In this document: piece by piece, positions 1 to 5,071 of the stretch
How positions within the stretch are numbered: the stretch's first letter is position 1
Layout: each line of letters begins with the position of its first letter
Source: Lachnospiraceae bacterium
GTDB lineage: Bacteria > Bacillota_A > Clostridia > Lachnospirales > Lachnospiraceae
Length of the DNA stretch: 5,071 nt
NCBI GenBank assembly: GCA_017553665.1
Contig: JAFZKM010000272.1
Location: 1-5,071, forward strand
Direction of reading: 5' to 3'
Made by a program: the position numbers and the translations under genes
The notes under the pieces: model-generated
Databases searched by the model: none
What the model saw: the letters and a program-made list of their open reading frames with translations, nothing else
Told to the model about the DNA's origin: nothing

Positions 1-144
1 CACTACGGACTCTACAACATCCACCGGAGGGTAAAGCTTCTTTATAAGAACAACGGCGACTACGGGCTGGACATCACAAGCAGAAAGAACGAGGGAACCA
101 CGGTGCGCATCGTGCTCCCGAAGCATTTTTACGAGGGGAAATAA
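1..144 (+). CDS. Sensor histidine kinase, C-terminal fragment (LytS/YesM type), 5' end outside window
   Basis: This is the end of a kinase that phosphorylates the response regulator encoded next. The frame is open from the first base and gives 47 residues before TAA at 142-144. The visible part is the end of the HATPase_c domain. HYGLYNIHRRVKLLY matches the G2-box region of YesM-like kinases (usually GxGLxNVxERL), followed by YGLDITS and then the terminal GTTVRIVLP strand. The first Gly of the usual GxGL is His here, a variation I believe is common in clostridial YesM kinases. Sensor, HAMP and His-phosphorylation regions lie upstream and cannot be seen, so the ligand is unknown. The stop codon abuts the regulator ATG, so the two genes are co-transcribed and probably translationally coupled. 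Family identity is secure; the subfamily is inferred from the fragment and the partner. Confidence 0.85.
   Translation, partial: HYGLYNIHRRVKLLYKNNGDYGLDITSRKNEGTTVRIVLPKHFYEGK
133..138 (+). promoter_or_regulatory. Ribosome binding site of the response regulator, inside the kinase gene
   Basis: GAGGGG lies 6 bases before the ATG at 145 and falls within the last codons of the kinase (Glu-Gly). It supports ATG 145 as the start and means the regulator is translated from the kinase message. Confidence 0.7.
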
Positions 145-915
145 ATGTACAAGGTATTGATCGTTGAGGATGAGGATATCATCAGAAAAGGTATCGCCTA
201 CACCATGGACTGGATGGGCATGGGCTGCACGATCGTCGGCGAGGCGGTGAACGGCGCGGAAGGTCTTGAGAAGATCAGCGAGCTCGAGCCCGACATCGTG
301 CTCGCGGATATCATGATGCCGGTTATGGACGGCATTGAGATGATCAGACGCGCGAAAGAAGATGCTTCCATGCCTTCCTTTAAGCCTGTCATCCTCACCA
401 GCTACGCGGATTTCGAATACGCCAGAAACGCGATCAGTCTCGGCGTTTCCGCTTACCTCATGAAACCCGTCGACGAGGACGAACTGAAAAAGGAGATCGC
501 AAGGATCATCGCCGAAATAGAGCGTGAACGCAGATACGACCGCCTGACCGAGATGAAATCTCCCTCAGACCGGACTCCGGAAGTCTTCATAAAGTCCGAC
601 AGGGAAAATGACTATGTCCAGCACATCCTGAACGCCACCAAAGACCGCTACGCTGAAAAGATCAGCATCGAGACCTTCTCCGAAGAACTCGGAGTCTCGG
701 CGAGCTATCTTTCTAGGAAATTCAAGGACTCCACGGGCACCGGCTATCTCGACTACCTGAACAAATACAGGGTACAGCAGGCCATTAAGCTCCTCGAAAC
801 AGGAAAATATAAAGTATATGAAGTTTCGGACATGACCGGCTTTACGGATTATAAGCACTTCAATTCGGTATTTAAGCGCTATACGGGCGTTTCACCGTCT
901 GAATTCATCAACTGA
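145..915 (+). CDS. Response regulator, receiver plus AraC-type HTH (YesN family)
   Basis: This is a cytoplasmic transcription regulator of 256 residues, the partner of the kinase just upstream. The receiver domain covers about residues 2-125. It has the acidic cluster E8-D9-E10, phosphoacceptor D55 in ADIMMPVMDG, the T85-S86 switch position in LTSYADFEYA, and K107 in LMKPVD, so all catalytic positions are intact. A short linker (about 126-156) leads to an AraC-type domain at about 157-255. Its first helix-turn-helix is in the stretch containing EELGVSASYLSRKFK, and its second is in VSDMTGFTDYKHFNSVFKR, ending in the family-typical TGVSPSEF. It is much shorter than B. subtilis YesN (about 370 residues) because the linker is short. 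ATG 145 is supported by GAGGGG and by abutting the kinase stop. The most probable target is the transporter starting 149 bases downstream, an inference from position only. Confidence 0.93.
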   Translation: MYKVLIVEDEDIIRKGIAYTMDWMGMGCTIVGEAVNGAEGLEKISELEPDIVLADIMMPVMDGIEMIRRAKEDASMPSFKPVILTSYADFEYARNAISLGVSAYLMKPVDEDELKKEIARIIAEIERERRYDRLTEMKSPSDRTPEVFIKSDRENDYVQHILNATKDRYAEKISIETFSEELGVSASYLSRKFKDSTGTGYLDYLNKYRVQQAIKLLETGKYKVYEVSDMTGFTDYKHFNSVFKRYTGVSPSEFIN

Positions 916-928
916 CCTTAAAAGTCCT

Positions 929-1016
929 GTTCAGAAATTCGGATAATAAAACAGAAATACGGGTATATCTTTTCACTTTTTTCTTCTATCCTTTTCTTAT
1001 CAGAGCAGTTCTGAAC
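929..1016 (+). repeat. Two copies of a GTTCnGAA motif flanking the promoter candidate
   Basis: GTTCAGAA lies at 929-936 and GTTCTGAA at 1008-1015. The second extends to GTTCTGAAC (1008-1016), a perfect 4+1+4 palindrome. The copies start 79 bases apart, on either side of the possible -35/-10 pair. Such spaced copies could be operator half-sites for the adjacent regulator or another factor. The motif is short enough to occur by chance, so this is a weak call. Confidence 0.22.
972..1000 (+). promoter_or_regulatory. Possible sigma-70-type promoter of the transporter operon
   Basis: TTCACT (972-977) and TCTTAT (995-1000) are separated by 17 bases and each matches the TTGACA/TATAAT consensus at 4 of 6 positions. 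They lie in a pyrimidine-rich stretch (about 968-999) in the only sizeable gap before the binding-protein gene. Transcription would start near 1007, placing the hairpin at 1017-1039 near the 5' end of the message. A weak match like this is what one expects for an activator-dependent promoter, but chance is not excluded. Confidence 0.25.
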
Positions 1017-1039
1017 GGCAGACAGCAAAAGCTGCTGCC
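1017..1039 (+). other. Leader hairpin upstream of the binding-protein gene
   Basis: GGCAG (1017-1021) pairs with CTGCC (1035-1039), and CAGC (1023-1026) pairs with GCTG (1031-1034). Together they give nine base pairs around an AAAA loop with one bulged A (1022). No T-run follows, so this is not an intrinsic terminator. The stem ends 13 bases before the ribosome binding site at 1053. It could stabilise the 5' end of the message or be a protein-binding site. The structure is visible; the role is unknown. Confidence 0.5.
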
Positions 1040-1052
1040 CGGAACGCAGTGA

Positions 1053-1058
1053 AAGGAG
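1053..1058 (+). promoter_or_regulatory. Ribosome binding site of the binding-protein gene
   Basis: AAGGAG sits 6 bases before ATG 1065 and fixes that start, which also gives a proper lipoprotein signal peptide. Confidence 0.8.
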
Positions 1059-1064
1059 AAAAAT

Positions 1065-2165
1065 ATGAAAAAGATTATTGCATTGGTACTGATCGGTCTC
1101 ATGATGTTCAGCCTCATCGGCTGCAAGAAGGCCGAGAACAAGACTTCCGGCGATTCAGGCGCTGACAGCGCTCTGGTCAAGGCCGCCAAGGAAGAAGGCG
1201 AGCTCGTTGTTTACGGCTCATGTGAGGAAGAATACCTCGCAGCCGCATGTGAGAATTTCGAGCAAATCTACGGCATCAAGGTTAAGTATCAGCGCCTTTC
1301 AACAGGTGAGGTTCAGAGCAAGATCGAAGAAGAAAACGGCAATCCTTCGGGCGACGTTTGGTTCGGCGGCACAACCGATCCCTACAACGTAGCGGCATCC
1401 AAGGGCCTGCTCCTTCCTTACGAAGCTACAAACGCAAAGCACCTCATGAGCGATATGTATCGCGATAAGGACGGCTGCTGGTACGGCATTTACAAGGGAA
1501 TCCTCGGATTCATGGTTAACAAGGACGAGCTTACCCGTCTCGGCATCGACGCTCCCAAGGACTGGAAGGATCTTCTTGATTCCAAGTATCAGGGTCTCAT
1601 CTGGCTCTCCAACTACAACACCGCAGGTACCGCGAAGCTCGTTGTTAACACAATGATCCAGAAGTACGGCCATGACGAGGGCATCAAGTACCTCGTTGAC
1701 CTCGACAAGAACATCGAAGTTTACACCAAGTCCGGTTCCGGTCCTTCCAAGAACGTAGGAACAGGTGAATGTGTAGTCGGCATCGGCTTCCTTCATGACG
1801 GAATCACACAGATCGTTGATAACGGCTACAAGAACGTAGGCCTCGTTATCCCTTCATCGGGAACCTCCTTCGAGATCGGTGCTACCGCGATCTTCAAGGG
1901 CTGCGCTCATCCCAATGCTGCAAAGCTCTGGATCGAGTACGCATTAAGCCCCGAGTGTGTTGAGCTTGGCGCAAAGCACGGTTCCTACCAGTTCCTCGTT
2001 ATCGACAACGCAAAGCAGCCCGATGTTGCATCCGAGTTCGGTCTCGATCCCGAGAACGTTATGAAGTATGACTTCGAAGATGCAAAGGCAAATACCACAA
2101 CTTACGTCGAAGAAGTTATGAAGGCTCTCGGAAGCGCTGCAGACGATCGTTTCAAGACTGAGTAA
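1065..2165 (+). CDS. ABC transporter substrate-binding lipoprotein, FbpA/AfuA type (annotated class: iron(III) transport)
   Basis: This 366-residue solute receptor is anchored at the outer face of the membrane and delivers its ligand to the permease encoded next. Residues 1-19 are a lipoprotein signal (KK, hydrophobic core, lipobox LIGC), with C20 the lipidated cysteine. A Ser/Gly/Asp-rich linker follows, then a full two-lobe fold of the COG1840 type. Its marks are GELVVYGS (45-52), GDVWFGGTTDPY (96-107), GFMVNKDEL (148-156), the Asn-Thr-Ala-Gly-Thr segment near 185-189, YTKSGSGPSK (220-229), GIGFLHDG (239-246) and GTSFEIGATAIFKG (266-279). There is no adjacent Tyr pair like the iron ligands of Haemophilus FbpA. 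H244-D245 and E270 resemble the sugar-contacting His-Asp and Glu of the hexose-phosphate receptor AfuA. Iron is therefore doubtful, and a phosphorylated sugar or other anion is possible. Of its 33 Lys codons 32 are AAG, fitting high expression. Family call is firm; substrate is open. Confidence 0.9.
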   Translation: MKKIIALVLIGLMMFSLIGCKKAENKTSGDSGADSALVKAAKEEGELVVYGSCEEEYLAAACENFEQIYGIKVKYQRLSTGEVQSKIEEENGNPSGDVWFGGTTDPYNVAASKGLLLPYEATNAKHLMSDMYRDKDGCWYGIYKGILGFMVNKDELTRLGIDAPKDWKDLLDSKYQGLIWLSNYNTAGTAKLVVNTMIQKYGHDEGIKYLVDLDKNIEVYTKSGSGPSKNVGTGECVVGIGFLHDGITQIVDNGYKNVGLVIPSSGTSFEIGATAIFKGCAHPNAAKLWIEYALSPECVELGAKHGSYQFLVIDNAKQPDVASEFGLDPENVMKYDFEDAKANTTTYVEEVMKALGSAADDRFKTE

Positions 2166-2178
2166 TCACTGATCATCG

Positions 2179-2217
2179 GGAGCGGATGTAGCATAAAACA
2201 TCCGCTCCTGTTATTTT
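2179..2217 (+). terminator. Rho-independent terminator, probably partial, inside the transporter operon
   Basis: GGAGCGGATGT (2179-2189) pairs perfectly with ACATCCGCTCC (2198-2208) around an 8-base loop. The tract TGTTATTTT (2209-2217, 7 of 9 T) follows at once. It lies 13 bases after the binding-protein stop. No promoter is evident in the 29 bases left before the permease, so the permease and ATPase probably depend on read-through. Such an element would keep the binding protein in excess and protect the 3' end of its message. Confidence 0.8.
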
Positions 2218-2232
2218 CCGTCTAATAACAGG
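2207..2232 (+). other. Second hairpin overlapping the terminator and the permease ribosome binding site
   Basis: CCTGTTATT (2207-2215) is a perfect 9-bp inverted match to AATAACAGG (2224-2232), with an 8-base loop. Its 5' arm takes in the last two bases of the terminator stem and most of the T-tract. Its 3' arm covers the first bases of the GGGAGG ribosome binding site. The full stems share 2207-2208, so they compete at that junction, and pairing of the T-tract could affect both termination and permease translation. The pairing is visible; any regulatory effect is inferred. Confidence 0.5.
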
Positions 2233-2236
2233 GAGG
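2231..2236 (+). promoter_or_regulatory. Ribosome binding site of the permease gene
   Basis: GGGAGG ends 9 bases before ATG 2246. A nearer ATG at 2239 is only 2 bases from the site and leads to a very short frame, so 2246 is the start. The first two G of the site are paired in the hairpin 2207-2232. Confidence 0.75.
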
Positions 2237-2245
2237 ACATGATAT

Positions 2246-3958
2246 ATGGCAAAAAGTCAAAGTGCCAGCCTTGACAGAAAAAAGCTGTTCGGCGATCCGA
2301 TCATGGTCACGACCATCATCCTTCTGATCGCGTTCCTGACAGTCTTTATTCTGTATCCATTGGCGATCCTTCTGGTTGACAGTTTTATTTCCGAATCCGG
2401 AGTTACGCTTTCAACATTCAAAAGAGTCCTTGAGCTCCCGAATTTCAGAAGAGCCATTTCCAATACATTGAAGGTTGGATTCCTGGTTGGTATCGCTTCA
2501 TCCCTCATAGGCCTTTTGTTCGCCTATGTGGAAGTTTACGTTAAGGTTCGTTCAAAGTTCATGGGAGGACTGTTCAAGGTGGTTTCGATGCTGCCTGTAG
2601 TATCGCCTCCTTTCGTATTATCGCTCTCAATGATCATGCTTTTCGGAAAAGCGGGCATCATCACGAGATTCCTTCTGAAGATCTATGACAACAGCGTTTA
2701 CGGCTTCTGGGGCATCGCGGTCGTTCAGACCCTTACGTTCTTCCCCGTATGCTACATGATGCTTAAAGGTCTTCTGAAAAACATCGATCCGTCCCTCGAG
2801 GAAGCGGCCCGCGATATGGGCGCGTCCCGTTTCAGGGTATTCATGACAGTGACATTCCCCCTGATCCTTCCCGGACTCGGAAACGCTTTCCTCGTAACCT
2901 TCATCGAGTCGATCGCCGACTTCGCGAACCCGATGATCATCGGCGGATCCTACGATACACTCGCCACGACGATCTATCTGCAGATAACCGGCGCTTACGA
3001 CAAGCAGGGCGCGGCCGCGATGGCGGTAGTGCTCCTCGGCATCACGCTTCTGATGTTCGTAGTCCAGAAGTACTACCTCGAGGCAAAGAGCACCGCCACC
3101 CTTTCGGGCAAGGCATCGAGAGAGCGTATGCTGATCACCGACCGGAGCGTGACCGTTCCGCTCTCGATCATCTGCTCGGCGCTGGCGCTCTTCGTCATCA
3201 TAATGTACATCTGCGTTCCGTTCGGCGCATTGTTCCGCACCTGGGGCTATGATTTCCATCTTACGTTCAAATGGTTCGGACAGGTATTTACCAGATACAA
3301 GGGCTTCAAGGCCTTCAAGGACAGCTTCATCCTGTCGCTCATATCGGCGCCGATCACGGCTCTGCTGTCCATGATAATCTCCTATCTGGTGGTTAAGCGA
3401 AAGTTCAAGTCAAAAGGCTTCATCGAAGCCGTATCAATGCTGGCGATGGCCGTTCCCGGAACGGTTCTCGGTATCGGATATATCAGAGGCTTCTCGGGCG
3501 GACTCTTCGGCAGCGGCATACTTCAGGGCCTGTACGGAACAGGCGCGATCCTGGTCATCGTATTTATCGTGCGAAGCCTTCCGACCGGTACCCGAAGCGG
3601 TATCTCGGCCCTCAGGCAGATCGATAAGAGCATCGAAGAATCGGCTTACGACATGGGCGCTGACAGCTTCAAGGTATTCATGACCGTCACGCTCCCGCTG
3701 ATCAAGGACAGCTTCCTCAGCGGCTTCGTAACCTCTTTCGTCCGCAGCATCACCGCGATCAGCGCGATCATCCTTCTGGTTACGCCTTCGTACCTGCTCA
3801 TCACGGTACAGATCAATGAATTCGCGGAGAAGGGCTCGTACGGCATTGCCTGCGCGTTCGCTACGATACTGATCGCTATCACCTACAGCGCGGTACTGAT
3901 CATGAACCTTACAATCAAACACTTTGGAACAAGCCGCATGGTTAAGTCGGCAGATTGA
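2246..3958 (+). CDS. ABC transporter permease, two fused transmembrane domains (FbpB/AfuB type)
   Basis: This 570-residue inner-membrane channel of the importer combines both permease halves in one chain, as in FbpB/AfuB. Each half is a BPD_transp_1 domain with about six membrane segments. In half one these are near residues 20-45, 75-97, 112-134, 152-173, 205-225 and 255-274. In half two they are near 303-326, 358-383, 393-413, 432-450, 490-512 and 537-557. Each half has the EAA loop that docks on the ATPase: EEAARDMGASRFRVFM (185-200) and EESAYDMGADSFKVFM (464-479), both followed by TVT-x-PLI. A basic cytoplasmic linker (about 276-300) joins the halves. The length is normal for the family and no domain is broken. 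It follows the binding protein after an 80-base gap with a terminator-like hairpin. Its TGA lies 14 bases before the preferred ATPase start. Confidence 0.93.
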   Translation: MAKSQSASLDRKKLFGDPIMVTTIILLIAFLTVFILYPLAILLVDSFISESGVTLSTFKRVLELPNFRRAISNTLKVGFLVGIASSLIGLLFAYVEVYVKVRSKFMGGLFKVVSMLPVVSPPFVLSLSMIMLFGKAGIITRFLLKIYDNSVYGFWGIAVVQTLTFFPVCYMMLKGLLKNIDPSLEEAARDMGASRFRVFMTVTFPLILPGLGNAFLVTFIESIADFANPMIIGGSYDTLATTIYLQITGAYDKQGAAAMAVVLLGITLLMFVVQKYYLEAKSTATLSGKASRERMLITDRSVTVPLSIICSALALFVIIMYICVPFGALFRTWGYDFHLTFKWFGQVFTRYKGFKAFKDSFILSLISAPITALLSMIISYLVVKRKFKSKGFIEAVSMLAMAVPGTVLGIGYIRGFSGGLFGSGILQGLYGTGAILVIVFIVRSLPTGTRSGISALRQIDKSIEESAYDMGADSFKVFMTVTLPLIKDSFLSGFVTSFVRSITAISAIILLVTPSYLLITVQINEFAEKGSYGIACAFATILIAITYSAVLIMNLTIKHFGTSRMVKSAD

Positions 3959-3959
3959 T

Positions 3960-3963
3960 GGAG
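3960..3963 (+). promoter_or_regulatory. Ribosome binding site that decides the ATPase start
   Basis: GGAG, just after the permease stop, ends 9 bases before ATG 3973. It lies within the codons that would follow ATG 3958, which has no comparable site of its own. It therefore favours 3973. Confidence 0.55.
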
Positions 3964-3972
3964 ATAAAAGAT

Positions 3973-5034
3973 ATGGCAAAAGAGAAAAAAGGCGTACGCC
4001 TGGAGCATATTTCAAAAATATATAAAGATCCCAAGACCGGTAAGGATTTCTACGCGGTCAAGGACGCGAACATCGAGATCGAGCCCGGCAGCTTTGTAAC
4101 GCTTCTCGGTCCGTCAGGATGCGGAAAGACTACCACGCTGCGCATGATCGCGGGCTTTGAGAGCCCCGATGAGGGCGAGATCTATCTCGGCAATGAGCCT
4201 ATCAACGCGCTCACGCCGAACAAGAGAGACACGGCGATGGTTTTCCAGAGCTACGCTCTCCTTCCTCACTACAACATTTTTGACAATGTCGCTTACGGAC
4301 TTAAGCTCCGCAAGATGGACAAGGCAACGATAAAGAAAAAGGTTACCGACATCCTGGCGCTCGTGGGCCTCGAGGGAATGGAAAACCGCATGACCAACCA
4401 GCTCTCCGGCGGACAGCAGCAGCGCGTAGCGCTCGCGAGAGCACTCGTTATCGAGCCCGGCGTGCTTCTGTTCGACGAACCTCTCTCGAACCTCGACGCG
4501 AAGCTTCGTGTTTCGATGCGTACCGAGATCAGAAGGATCCAGCAGGAAGCCGGCATCACCGCGGTATATGTTACCCATGACCAGAGCGAGGCAATGGCGA
4601 TCTCCGACAAGGTCATCATCATGAACCACGGACTTGTCGAGCAGATCTCGACTCCCAGAGAGGCTTACTATTACCCGAACAATAAGTTCGTAGCCGACTT
4701 CATCGGCGAGGCGAACTTCCTGAAGGCAGTCGTAAAGAGCCAGGATATCGCCGTGATCGGCGATACCGAAGTCAGCTGCGCGACGGGCAGCCTTGAGGCA
4801 GGCGCCGAGTGCAGCATCGTGCTCCGTCCCGAGGGCGCTTTCCTCGGCGACAGCGGCGCCGTAAAGGGTACCGTTAAGTACTCCTGCTTCATGGGCGCTT
4901 ACCAGGATTACCACGTTATGATCGGCGATACATTGGTCAAGATCCAGGAATACAATCCCAAGACCACAAATATCTACACTGTAGGAGATACGGTATTCCT
5001 GAACTTCGACGAGAATACACTATACGCTTTATAA
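3973..5034 (+). CDS. ABC transporter ATP-binding protein with TOBE domain (FbpC/AfuC, PotA-like)
   Basis: This cytoplasmic ATPase of 353 residues works as a dimer, powering the permease by engaging its two EAA loops. Motifs, counted from ATG 3973, are Walker A GPSGCGKTT (46-54), Q-loop Q92 in FQSYALLPH, signature LSGGQQQR (144-151), Walker B VLLFDEP (164-170, catalytic E169), D-loop SNLDAKL (172-178) and switch H202 in VTHDQSEAM. All are intact. The C-terminal part, about 245-353, is a TOBE-type domain (IVLRPEGAF and onward), as in importers for iron, sugars and polyamines. ATG 3973 is chosen because GGAG at 3960-3963 is well spaced. An in-frame ATG at 3958 overlaps the permease TGA (TGATG) and would add five residues, and a TTG at 3955 six. 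Both remain possible, with translational coupling. The ATPase type alone does not reveal the substrate. Confidence 0.93.
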   Translation: MAKEKKGVRLEHISKIYKDPKTGKDFYAVKDANIEIEPGSFVTLLGPSGCGKTTTLRMIAGFESPDEGEIYLGNEPINALTPNKRDTAMVFQSYALLPHYNIFDNVAYGLKLRKMDKATIKKKVTDILALVGLEGMENRMTNQLSGGQQQRVALARALVIEPGVLLFDEPLSNLDAKLRVSMRTEIRRIQQEAGITAVYVTHDQSEAMAISDKVIIMNHGLVEQISTPREAYYYPNNKFVADFIGEANFLKAVVKSQDIAVIGDTEVSCATGSLEAGAECSIVLRPEGAFLGDSGAVKGTVKYSCFMGAYQDYHVMIGDTLVKIQEYNPKTTNIYTVGDTVFLNFDENTLYAL

Positions 5035-5071
5035 ACCAGAAATAAAAGGGCCGGGGTTTGCGGTTCATAAA
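5035..5071 (+). other. Short downstream tail, no feature recognised
   Basis: Thirty-seven bases follow the ATPase stop. They contain a G-rich stretch (5048-5056) but no complete hairpin or start site. A terminator or the next gene of the operon may lie just outside the window. Confidence 0.6.

Noticed and set aside
916..1000. Terminator for the kinase-regulator message in the gap after the regulator
   Set aside because: The T-rich tract at about 968-999 is not preceded by a stable stem. The only nearby complementarity (ATAC 957-960 with GTAT 963-966) leaves a 2-base loop, so it cannot form a hairpin. Transcription may simply continue into the transporter.
1065..2165. Calling the importer a ferric iron transporter outright
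   Set aside because: Family membership alone does not set the substrate, and the adjacent tyrosine pair that binds iron in FbpA is missing.
2166..2245. Riboswitch in the gap before the permease
   Set aside because: The gap is only 80 bases and holds two simple stems with no multi-branched conserved core that I recognise. A terminator with an overlapping stem explains it.
4114..4914. Long open frame on the minus strand opposite the ATPase gene
   Set aside because: It lies wholly inside a conserved gene on the other strand, has no recognisable domain, and is explained by the GC-rich third positions of that gene. The same applies to minus-strand frames at 2627-3259, 3434-4015 and 1299-1796.
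1..5071. Mobile element, phage, toxin-antitoxin, CRISPR or defence genes
   Set aside because: No transposase, terminal inverted repeats, repeat-spacer array or small toxin-like gene is visible. The five genes form one coherent regulation-and-transport locus.

Overview
The window is a compact, all-plus-strand locus from what looks like an anaerobic Gram-positive bacterium, most likely a member of the Clostridia (Lachnospiraceae or a relative). The reasons are the YesM/YesN-type two-component pair, a substrate-binding lipoprotein with a lipobox, strong GGAGG-type ribosome binding sites and roughly balanced base composition. The taxonomic call is an inference from style and family, not from a marker gene.

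Layout. Positions 1-144 hold the last 47 codons of a sensor histidine kinase (LytS/YesM type). Its stop codon is followed with no gap by the start of a short response regulator with a receiver domain and an AraC-type DNA-binding domain (145-915). A 149-base gap (916-1064) carries a weak promoter candidate, two copies of a GTTCnGAA motif and a 9-bp bulged hairpin in the presumed leader. Next come three genes of one ABC importer of the ferric/hexose-phosphate (FbpABC/AfuABC) type: a lipoprotein binding protein (1065-2165), a fused two-domain permease (2246-3958) and an ATPase with a TOBE domain (3973-5034). The 80-base gap between binding protein and permease contains a strong terminator-like hairpin. 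It overlaps a second perfect hairpin that reaches the permease ribosome binding site. The last 37 bases hold nothing I can call.

How they work together. The likely picture is that the kinase senses a small molecule outside the cell and phosphorylates the regulator at Asp55, and the regulator controls the neighbouring transporter. The binding protein captures the substrate at the outer face of the membrane, the permease forms the channel and the ATPase drives import. Automatic annotation would probably call this an iron(III) transporter. However, the binding protein has no adjacent tyrosine pair of the kind used by FbpA, and it carries the His-Asp plus Glu pattern of the hexose-phosphate binder AfuA. 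A phosphorylated sugar or other organic anion is therefore at least as plausible as iron. The intergenic hairpin fits a partial terminator that lets the binding protein be made in excess over the membrane components.

I see no mobile element, CRISPR array, RNA gene or clearly new system. The most interesting signals are the substrate question and the overlapping RNA structures at 2179-2232.
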